Part shown: positions 31,259 through 39,400 of the stretch, one piece after another
How the letters are laid out: each line of letters begins with the position of its first letter
How positions within the stretch are numbered: position 1 is the first letter of the stretch
Assembly (NCBI GenBank): GCA_944321525.1
Contig: CALULQ010000001.1
Span: forward strand, 62,001-126,000
DNA: 64,000 bases
From: an uncultured Paraprevotella sp.
GTDB lineage: Bacteria > Bacteroidota > Bacteroidia > Bacteroidales > Bacteroidaceae
Direction of reading: 5' to 3'
Notes under the pieces: generated by a model
Told to the model about the DNA's origin: nothing
What the model saw: only the letters and a program-made list of their open reading frames with translations
Databases searched by the model: none
Made by a program: the position numbers and the translations under genes

Positions 31259-33365
31259 CAGACATAGACTGACCAAGGCCGTGTGGTGCTGCCTGGCCAT
31301 AGTGCTGGGCGGCAGCTATTCCTGCACCGCCGTGCCGTCGGGCACGGCTTGCGGTTGCTATGTCGTGGCTCCGGCGGACGATGCCCGCCCCGACGATGCC
31401 CGTTGGACCGAATATCTGGTGGGGCAGATGCAGCGCCGTTCTTCCGGGGGCAGGACTGCCGACAGTTGCAGCGTGCACGGCGAACCGCTCAGTGTGCGTG
31501 TGCATGTCGACTCGTTGCTGGCCAACGACTACGTGGTGGAGCGCGGCCGTGACGGTTTGCTTCTTTCCGCCCGCGACTCGGAGAAGATGCTCTGGCTCGT
31601 CTACCAGTTCCTTTCCTCGTGTGCCGGTTGCGGCCTCGAGGTGTCCGACCTTCCGCCGGCTTTCGTTTCGATGGAGGGCGACCGTGGCGATTTCGCTTTT
31701 GAATACCGCGGCATTTACACGCCTTCCAACTCCGATCCCGAACTGATGCCCATTACGGCATCGCACAATGTGGACTACGACTGGGCCTTATGGGGGCACA
31801 ACCTGAGGCGCGTCTTCGACGGCGAAGTGCCTCGTGAGGCCTGCGCTTTGGTCGACGGCGAGCGCACTGAAGAGCAGTTCTGCTTCTCGTCCGAGGAGTT
31901 GTTCGAGGCCGTGTCGCGCTTCGTCCGTCAGCATGATGCGTCCGATGAAACCGCTCGTTTCGTCGTGATGCCCAATGACAACGGTCTGGTTTGCCAGTGT
32001 CCTGCTTGCGTGGAGGCTGGCAACACGCCCGGTTCGGCCACGCCTGCGGTGAGCCGCTTGTTGCATCGTCTGGCCGTGCGCTATCCCGACCGGCTGTTTT
32101 TCACCTCCTCTTATATGACCACGGTGGAGCCGCCGTCGGAACCCCTTCCGTCCAACGTGGGCGTGTGGGTGAGCGCCATCAGCGTGCCCATGCGGGAGAA
32201 GTTCACGTCCCGTCCGGCCACCAAGAAGTTTGCCGCCCTTGTAAGCCGTTGGCATAAGGTGGTGGGGCGCGTTTACGTGTGGGACTACATGCGCAACTTT
32301 GATGACTATTTCACTCCCTATCCCTGCCTGCGTCTGTTGGGCGAGCGGCTGAAATTCTACCGTTCCATCGGTGTGAGCGGATTGTTCTTCAACGGCAGTT
32401 CGCCTTCCTATGCCTCGTTCGACGATGTGCAGACGGCTGCCGTGGCTGCCTTGTTGGTTCGTCCGGAACTTCCCGTGGCCGACTATGCCGGCCGTTGCTT
32501 TGAGCGCTATTATCCCGCGTCGGCCGACGTGCTGGCGTCTGCCTACAGCAGTTGGGAGGACGCCGTGGCGCGCAGCCGTGCCCTTTTGCCATTCTACGGT
32601 GGTATAGGCGACGCGGTGAAGGCTTGGCTCTCGCCCGATGAATTCGCCTTGTTTTGCGATTCGCTCGACCACAGGGCCAAGTTGGCGGGCGAGGCGGAGC
32701 GCAGCCGGCTCAACCCGCTGCTCACCGCGCTGTGGTTCACGCGGCTGGAGCTGCTGCGCCGTCCCGGCGGAGGCTACAGCGAGCCGGAGGCCCGCCGTTT
32801 TCTCGACGGCCTGAGCGGCTATGCGTCATTTCCCGCCATGGCGTCCTATCGCGAGGCGATGGGCCAGACGGCGGACTATATAAAGGAATGGGATGTGCTG
32901 ATGCGGGAGAACCGCGAGGCGGCGCGCAACCGCCTTCGAGGCATGGAGGTGACGTCGGTAAGCCGCCCCGACGGCAGCTATTCCGACCTTTCGCCCCTCA
33001 CCGACGGGCTTTGCGGCCTGCCCACCGACTATCATACCGGTTGGGTCATTGTCTCGCCCGCTGAGGTCGTGTGGAGCATTCCCGCCGGCCGGGTCCGCAC
33101 GGGCGATGCCCTTTCGTTGTCGTTCCTCCATGCGCCGCGCTGGCGCATCTTCGTGCCGCGGTCGGTCGAGGTGTGGCAGTCGGGACGGTGCGTGGGGCGT
33201 GCGGCCATGCCGTCCGAAGCAGACGCTTTCGCCCGTCATAAGGTGGTCTGCAAGGTGGGCACCGTGTCGCTCGGCGAGCCTTTGGAGGTGCGCCTTCGTC
33301 AGGCCGAGGGCAAGCGCCCCACGTTGGCGTGCGATGAAATGGCCGTTTTTGGGCCAAAGAAATAG
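31245..33365 (+). CDS. DUF4838-type exported glycan-processing protein
   Basis: This 706-residue protein has a signal segment (WCCLAIVLGGSYSC), possibly a lipoprotein signal, an alpha-glucuronidase-like N-terminal alpha/beta part (residues 40-150), and a TIM-barrel-like domain with the DUF4838 signature VCQCPACVEAGNTPGSATPA near residue 250, including the CxCxxC cluster. A C-terminal beta-sandwich (about 560-706) follows. DUF4838 proteins are uncharacterised relatives of glycoside hydrolases. It overlaps the exporter gene by 14 nt, so it is translationally coupled and probably acts on the polymer in the periplasm, like PgaB or BcsZ in other systems. Activity is inferred only. Confidence 0.75.
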   Translation: MCTSDRHRLTKAVWCCLAIVLGGSYSCTAVPSGTACGCYVVAPADDARPDDARWTEYLVGQMQRRSSGGRTADSCSVHGEPLSVRVHVDSLLANDYVVERGRDGLLLSARDSEKMLWLVYQFLSSCAGCGLEVSDLPPAFVSMEGDRGDFAFEYRGIYTPSNSDPELMPITASHNVDYDWALWGHNLRRVFDGEVPREACALVDGERTEEQFCFSSEELFEAVSRFVRQHDASDETARFVVMPNDNGLVCQCPACVEAGNTPGSATPAVSRLLHRLAVRYPDRLFFTSSYMTTVEPPSEPLPSNVGVWVSAISVPMREKFTSRPATKKFAALVSRWHKVVGRVYVWDYMRNFDDYFTPYPCLRLLGERLKFYRSIGVSGLFFNGSSPSYASFDDVQTAAVAALLVRPELPVADYAGRCFERYYPASADVLASAYSSWEDAVARSRALLPFYGGIGDAVKAWLSPDEFALFCDSLDHRAKLAGEAERSRLNPLLTALWFTRLELLRRPGGGYSEPEARRFLDGLSGYASFPAMASYREAMGQTADYIKEWDVLMRENREAARNRLRGMEVTSVSRPDGSYSDLSPLTDGLCGLPTDYHTGWVIVSPAEVVWSIPAGRVRTGDALSLSFLHAPRWRIFVPRSVEVWQSGRCVGRAAMPSEADAFARHKVVCKVGTVSLGEPLEVRLRQAEGKRPTLACDEMAVFGPKK

Positions 33366-33389
33366 AACAACAGGAGAGATACGAAGGAT

Positions 33390-33977
33390 ATGAAGCAGAA
33401 TGGGAAAAGAGCGATAAGGACAATGGCCGTGGCGGCCGCCTGCCTGTGTGCGGCGGTTTGCATGGCCACGCTGTCGGCTTGCCGGAAGAACATCGGCATG
33501 ACCACGGTTCACGTGCCCGACTCCGTGCGCCATTACTATCCCATCCTGACGGGCGAAGTGCTGAAACTGTCGTTCCTGTTGGAGAACACGGGCGACCAGC
33601 CGCTCATCATCCGCGACATTCAGACCTCGTGCGGCTGCATCGTGCCCGAACTGGACACGCACATGCTGCTGCCGGGCAAGCAGGTGAGGCTGCTCTTCAA
33701 GTACGAGAGCGCCAAGAACGTCGGCTACGTGGACCACACCATCCGCATTTACGGCAACATCAGGCCCACGGGCATCTGCAAGCTGAAGTTCGACATCAAC
33801 GTGGTGACCCACGCCGACTACACGCGCGACTACGAGGAACTCTACAAGGAGGCCGTGGAGCGCAGCAACATCATCCGCGGGCTGGTGGACGGCGACGAAT
33901 CGGAGAAAGGCTACTGGACCGACGACATCAGCCACGACAGCCGGGCGCAGAAGAAATACTTCTGGCGCGATGAATAG
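33390..33977 (+). CDS. DUF1573 lipoprotein
   Basis: This 195-residue protein has a signal peptide ending in the lipobox-like LSAC and one DUF1573 immunoglobulin-like domain: LKLSFLLENTGDQPLIIRDI at residues 60-79, then TSCGCIVPELDTHMLLPGKQ, the CGC triplet being the family mark. A charged tail follows (GLVDGDESEKGYWTDDIS). DUF1573 proteins are abundant envelope proteins of Bacteroidetes with unknown function. It starts 24 nt after the DUF4838 gene and is likely the fifth gene of the same transcript. Confidence 0.85.
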   Translation: MKQNGKRAIRTMAVAAACLCAAVCMATLSACRKNIGMTTVHVPDSVRHYYPILTGEVLKLSFLLENTGDQPLIIRDIQTSCGCIVPELDTHMLLPGKQVRLLFKYESAKNVGYVDHTIRIYGNIRPTGICKLKFDINVVTHADYTRDYEELYKEAVERSNIIRGLVDGDESEKGYWTDDISHDSRAQKKYFWRDE

Positions 33978-34095
33978 TGGAGGAAACTCATGAGTATGTG
34001 CAAACAATAAAAAAGAGAAAAGGCGAAAAAGAGAGCGGGGTGAGTCCTTGCTCTTTGATTGTCTGTTTATGTTTAACCATTTAAAAAGCAAAACA

Positions 34096-35826
34096 ATGAA
34101 GAAAAAAAAGATTTTTCTGATTGCGGGCGCGGCGCTGGTATTGGCGGCGTGCTCCAATGACGAAATCGTCGGCCCTTCGGGCGGAGGCGGTTCCGTCAAT
34201 GCCGGCGGGACAACGACGGTTGTTTCCGACGTTCCATCGGTTCCGGTGGACAACTATGTGAAGGCAGCAGTTCGAGTGACCTCATCGGCCACCACTCCGG
34301 TGTCGGTGTATTACGAGACTGCAGACGAGGGTCGCACCCCGTTGGTAACCAACTACCTCGTGGCTAAGGGCGACAACATGATCGAGTTCTCGGCACCGTC
34401 GCATGTGCGCAGTGTCGTTGTGGCCTACACGGCCGGCGGCGCAGAGGCACAGCAGATGGTGGCGCTGAATGCAGCAAACTATGAGTATGGACAACTTGCC
34501 GTATATGTAGATTCCAAAGGCGAAGAGCAGAAAGATGTGTGGTACTACAAGTATGAGAATGGCGGGTTGTGGCATGAGCATTGGAGAGTCTACACGGAGC
34601 CCCAAGTAGAGTATTTGGATCATATCTGCAACCAAGCGGATTGCGTGGCTGGTGAGAATGAAAAGATTGTGGAATGCAACCCGCAGCCTGTCATCCCCGG
34701 CGACGAGGAAGAAGAAATCGTTTATGGCGAATGCGACCTTGGAATGGACGTGACGGACTACACGGGCAACCTCGAGACTGCTCCGGGCGTGAACCAAGGA
34801 ACGACGTACCACACCGCCGGCGTGGTGATGTTCGACAGCTACTGGCCCACCTCTGACATCTTCGATGCCGACTTCATGTATCCGCACGACATGAACGACG
34901 TGGTCATCGACTACGACCTCGAGTCCGTAGTCATCGACTACAAGCCGGGCGTGAACGACGAATTCTTTGCTCAGAACGACTGGAAGGAAGGCCTCACCGT
35001 GACGATGCACGTGCGCGCCGTGGGCAGCTACTATCCCCAGAAGGTGGGCTTGAAGCTCGAAGGCCTGAGCATGGACTACGTCAAGACGCACTACGAGGAA
35101 ATCTACCTGGCCGCCGAAGACGGCGAGCAGTTCCCCGTGCCCAATGGCAGCCTGAGCGTGAATGTGACCGAGGACGGCGGTTGCCCCGTCATCTGGATCA
35201 ACAACCTGCAGTATCTCAACTCCGAAGCTTGGAGGACCTCCGAGTATGTGAACGACGACATCAAGGGCATGAACGTGCGCTACAACACGGAGCGCAAGAG
35301 CAAGCTCTACTGGTTGGCCACGGGTGAAGACTTCGTCAACCGCACCGGTCCGCTCTTCACCGTGAAAGTGAAGTTCGAAGGCGAGCCGCGTGCAGCCCTC
35401 GTGGGCTGGGGCAGCGAGGAGACGCTCGCACAGGCCGAGGCCCAAGTGAATGCTTACAAGAACGCTGCCGCAAATCCCGGCGCGCAGAACTTCTTCATCA
35501 CCACGGGCAACGACGATGGCAACATCTACGAGATCCACGTGGGCGGCTTCGCTCCGCTGGAGAGCTACAAGGCTGACTACAGCAGCATTGCCAACGGCAA
35601 CGCTTTGCTTCAGAATGCCGAGAATGCCTACTACGTGTCCAGCAACAACGGCGTATGGGGAGTGAAGGCTCCGATGCTCGTGAAGCACATCTACCAGGGT
35701 GAAAGCTTCGTGGACACTTACCAGGACCTCGAAAGCTTCCTGAAGTCTTGGGGCGAGCAGAACAAAAACTGGTACAACACGTCCGAGGCCAAGTGTGACG
35801 ACACGAACCTCGTGAAGTACTGGTAA
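34096..35826 (+). CDS. LruC-domain lipoprotein
   Basis: This 576-residue protein starts MKKKKIFLIAGAALVLAACS with a clear lipobox. A Gly-rich linker follows, then a beta-sandwich part (residues 45-120) and the LruC/DUF4842 domain (about 225-575). The latter shows FDSYWPTSDIFDADFMYPHD followed by MNDVVIDYDLESVVIDYKP, the Asp-rich calcium-type segment of this family. I use the ATG at 34096 rather than 16 codons upstream because only this start gives the signal peptide. It comes 118 nt after the DUF1573 gene and ends at a strong terminator. LruC proteins are surface lipoproteins of unknown function; a matrix or adhesin role in the exopolysaccharide locus is plausible. Confidence 0.85.
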   Translation: MKKKKIFLIAGAALVLAACSNDEIVGPSGGGGSVNAGGTTTVVSDVPSVPVDNYVKAAVRVTSSATTPVSVYYETADEGRTPLVTNYLVAKGDNMIEFSAPSHVRSVVVAYTAGGAEAQQMVALNAANYEYGQLAVYVDSKGEEQKDVWYYKYENGGLWHEHWRVYTEPQVEYLDHICNQADCVAGENEKIVECNPQPVIPGDEEEEIVYGECDLGMDVTDYTGNLETAPGVNQGTTYHTAGVVMFDSYWPTSDIFDADFMYPHDMNDVVIDYDLESVVIDYKPGVNDEFFAQNDWKEGLTVTMHVRAVGSYYPQKVGLKLEGLSMDYVKTHYEEIYLAAEDGEQFPVPNGSLSVNVTEDGGCPVIWINNLQYLNSEAWRTSEYVNDDIKGMNVRYNTERKSKLYWLATGEDFVNRTGPLFTVKVKFEGEPRAALVGWGSEETLAQAEAQVNAYKNAAANPGAQNFFITTGNDDGNIYEIHVGGFAPLESYKADYSSIANGNALLQNAENAYYVSSNNGVWGVKAPMLVKHIYQGESFVDTYQDLESFLKSWGEQNKNWYNTSEAKCDDTNLVKYW

Positions 35827-35854
35827 ATACCTTAACGAAGAGTATATCGACAGA

Positions 35855-35898
35855 GCGGGAGGCGCGGTGTGTTGGGACCGTCGCCTCCCGCGTTTTTT
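35855..35898 (+). terminator. Terminator of the exopolysaccharide locus
   Basis: GCGGGAGGCG (35855-35864) pairs with CGCCTCCCGC (35882-35891) and is followed by GTTTTTTG. It is 28 nt past the LruC gene stop. Confidence 0.88.
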
Positions 35899-36013
35899 GT
35901 GCTTTCGCGTGAGCGGAGAGTGGCCGGGGGAGCGGAATGTCTGTTGTCTTTGTTCCGTTTGCATCTTCCGCTTCTGTATTCCGCTCCTTGTCTCATCTGG
36001 CGGTTGAATGAGC

Positions 36014-36073
36014 TTTTTCCGGATTAAAAATACTTGTATTTTGCATTCTCGAATTGCAAATCCGCGGGAACGG
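36014..36073 (-). repeat. Third dispersed repeat family, copy c (reverse)
   Basis: On the minus strand the block contains CCGCGGATTTGCAATTCGAG and, a little further on, TATTTTTAATCCGG, matching the layout of the copies at 15329 and 15522 (GGATTTG ... AATCCGG). Confidence 0.5.
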
Positions 36074-36202
36074 AGGAGGAGAACGGCGGGAACGGGATCC
36101 GTGGGAACGGGGAGGATGGAGGAAACGGGTGGTTGGCAATGGGACGCTTGGTGGCGTCCGTCCATGCCCGGGACTTCGTGGCGTCGTGCGGAGTGCGTCA
36201 GC

Positions 36203-36242
36203 GTACTTTGCGGAAAGTACTCGAGTACTTGCCGCAGAGTAC
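36203..36242 (+). repeat. Dispersed palindromic repeat, copy 4 (two units)
   Basis: GTACTTTGCGGAAAGTAC, TCGA, then GTACTTGCCGCAGAGTAC. Upstream is GTGCGGAGTGCGTCAGC and downstream AATTCGGAACTTCGCAAGGC, and these outer arms are themselves partly complementary (GCGGAGT with ACTTCGC). Confidence 0.9.
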
Positions 36243-36367
36243 AATTCGGAACTTCGCAAGGCGTTTGGCCGCTTGCAGGATGATAATCGTTCACTTTACG
36301 TTGGGAATGATTTCAAAAGCCTGAGGGCCACGTATGCGATTGGGCATGTTCTTGCTCCGGAACGCAG

Positions 36368-36419
36368 GCATCCCCTCTTCCGCAACCTTCCGGTGAGGAG
36401 GCCGTGGAAGAGGGGATGC
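36368..36419 (-). terminator. 14-bp perfect inverted repeat downstream of PL11 gene
   Basis: GCATCCCCTCTTCC (36368-36381) and GGAAGAGGGGATGC (36406-36419) are exact complements around a 24-nt loop, 64 nt past the PL11 stop. No T-run follows on the minus strand, so termination is only likely, not certain. Confidence 0.5.
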
Positions 36420-36483
36420 TTCTCTGCGCCGGGGAGGCGTCGGACGGGTTTTGTGTCCCTGTCCTCCTCCTTCCCTTTGCGGG

Positions 36484-39400
36484 TTATTTCTTTATGAGCT
36501 TATACGTGTGCCGTTGTTTGCCGCAGGTGAGTTCCAGCAGATAAAGTCCGGCAGGCCGGTTGCCAAGGTCCAAGTCGCATTGCCGGCTGCCGTCCGGAAG
36601 CTGCACGGTCAGCAATGTCTTGCCTTGCAGGTCTTGGAGGCGCAGGCTGGCTTCTTCGGGCAGCGGTCGGCCAAAGGAGATGCGGCATGTGCCCTCTGTC
36701 GGATTCGGCGTCAGCCATGCAAAGCCGGTGTCGTCTGCCGTGCTCCTGATTCCGGTGGCGTCCACTACGCGCACAGTGGCGTCCGTGGCAAAGGTGGAAA
36801 GGTCCCAAGCCAGTCCTTCGGCCGGTTGTTCGGGGCGGATGGTGACGTTGCCATCCACCTCCAGTGCAGTGAATCCCTCGAAAACCTGCAATGCCTCGCC
36901 TTCCTCGTAGTCGCCCCTCGTGAGTTCAAACTCAATGGTGGGCGAGGAGAGCGTGACGCGTCCCTTCACGTGGAATTGGTCGTGGCGCGTGCCGGCTTTT
37001 TTGACATGCAGCCTGCTGCCTTCCATCATGCGCAGCGTGCCGTCCACATGTCCGGTGCCGGGCGTGCGTTTGCCGGGTTTGGAGCAGAGGGTTCCGCCGG
37101 ACAGGATGGTCAGGTTCTGCACGGTGCCCGAGAGGTCCAAAGCGGCCTGGTCGCGCACGCTGGTCAGTCCGCCCAGCCGTGCCTCTTCGGTGAGCAGCAG
37201 GGTGCCGCCCTCCACGTCGACGCCCACGGAGTTTTGGCTGTGGGTGAGCGTCCAGGTGCCCGTGCCCACTTTGGAGACGGTGGAGGTGGAAGAGAACTGT
37301 CCGGCGTAGGTTACCGATGTGTTGTCGTAACCGATGTCGAAGGTGCCCATGCCGAGCCGTGCGTCGGGGCTGTCTCCGGCGAGCGACCCCATCCGTGTGT
37401 GGAGGTTCACTTCCGTGCCCCGTCCGCCTTCCGTATGTGTGAGGTAGGCATCATCTTCCAAGACGACGGCCGCTTGTCGCAGGTCGGTGGGGTTGATGAG
37501 GCGGAACTGTCCGGAGGTGACGTCCAGCGTGCCTTTGAATCCGCTCATGTCGGTCCGCACGTCGCCGCGCACGTAGGGGAAGGAAATCCTGAGCGTGCCT
37601 TCGCCCGTGAGCCGTCCCTCGATGCTGCAGCGGCTTCCCCCTTGCAAGGTCACGGTTTTCCCTTGCGGAATGTGCAGTGTGTGCCTGAAGGTGGGCACGG
37701 CCGATTGCGTGTTGTTTTCGAAAATGCGGATGGTGCCGCTGTTGGCCGTGATGGTGGATGTCGGCGTGCCGAAGGTGGCGTTCCATGCGCCCATCGACAG
37801 CGTGCCTCCGTTGAGCACCGTGCCCCCGCTATAAGAGTCCGTGCCGTTATAGGAGAGGTTGAGTATGCCGGAGCCCGACTTGACGAGCGTGCCCGTTCCC
37901 TTGATGGCGCCGGAGAACGACGCGGTGCCTCCGCCCACGTGCAGGGTGGCGGTGTCGGTCAGCGTGATGCCCCGGTTGGTAGCCGTGTTGGCATTGTCAA
38001 TGTCCAGTGTGGCGCGGCCGATCTGCAGGTTGCCCGCGTCGGCTGTGGCAGCCCCGATGGAGCTGGGGCGTCCCCCGTCGGCCAGTGCCTTCACCCTCAG
38101 TGTGCCTCCGCGTAGGATAGTGGCACCGGTATAGTCGTTTTGCGTCAGGTCGAGGTTGAGCGTGCCTTCGCCGTCCTTCGTGAGCGCGCCTTCGCCCCCA
38201 ATCCGTCCTTCGCCCCGGAAGGTGTATTCCGTCTGTGAGTTGGCGACGGTTATGCCGCCCGCAGGCATGGTTTCGTCCACCGAGATGACAGTGTGCCCCG
38301 CCTTGTCGCTAAAGGTGAGTGTGTCGAGCGCCACGAAGGCCGTGGCCGTGCCGTCCTTCAGTTGGAAATTCAGTGCGGAATAGTCCCATGTGCCGCTTTC
38401 CTCCCCGGTCCAAGCCACTCCGTCGGCTGGCTGGCGCTGTTCGTGTACGATGAGGCAGACGCTTCCGTCCTCCACGGCAATCTCACGCGCGAGCCCGTCC
38501 AGTCCACTGATGGAGAGAGAGTCGGCACTGCCGCTGAACGTGCCGGTGTATTCGATGAGCTTGTACCGGCCCGGTTGCGGTTTTGTTCCGTTGTCCACGA
38601 TGGTGAAGACCACAGGTGCGGAGACGGCAAGGTCGCCCTCCACGCGGAGCAGGTCGGCTTGCGTTTTGCCGTCCGTAAGGTCCATTTCCACGTACACTTT
38701 GCGGTCCATGTGGAGTCCCTTCTTGAACGTCAGTGTGCCATCGGGGGCTATGCGTCCGCCTTCGTGGTTCAGTGCCCCTTCGAAGCAAATGTCGTTCACC
38801 GCGCCGTGGCCGGCCAACGTGCCCCGTGCGCGGAGGTCAATCTTTCCGCTCACCTCCGAGTTCACTGCGAGTGTGCCTTCCGAGATGTGGGTCGTTCCGC
38901 TGTGGCGGAGCGGGATGTCGGCCACGAGCGTGCCCGCCTGGCTCTTCCAAAGTTCCATGTCGCCCGCGAGCGAGCCGTTGCCGTCGAATGTCACGGTTTG
39001 CCCCTTGACCGGCATGGCATAGAGCACGGAAGGGCTCATTTTCCGTGACACGTCGATTTGCGTGGCCGTGTTCAGGTCGATGAGCACGCTCTTGCCGTCG
39101 GCGTAGCCGGCCGTGGCGGAGCGGTCGTAGTTGGTGAAGGTGTCGGTCGATTGCCACACCAAGTCTGTTGTCATGACCGGCGGCAGTGGCGGGCGCGGCA
39201 TGTCGAAGCCCAGGTAGAATCCCGGGTTCGGGCTTTGGTAGTATCCTTTCGTGGTGCACTGCATGCGGTAGGCCGGGTCCTCCAGCAGGCAGTAGATGTT
39301 GTCGATGTCCGTGGCGTAGTCCGTGCTGAAGCCGGCGATGCCCACGCACACGCCGTCCTCCATGTGGAGCAGGACCAGTTCCTCGCGCCAGTCGCCGATG

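Larger units (their letters stand above)
35899..36483. other. Intergenic region between LruC gene and PL11 gene
   Basis: This 585-bp stretch between convergent genes holds a reversed copy of the third dispersed repeat (36014-36073), the palindromic repeat copy 4 (36203-36242) and a perfect 14-bp inverted repeat (36368-36419) that can end the PL11 transcript. No gene is seen. Confidence 0.65.
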
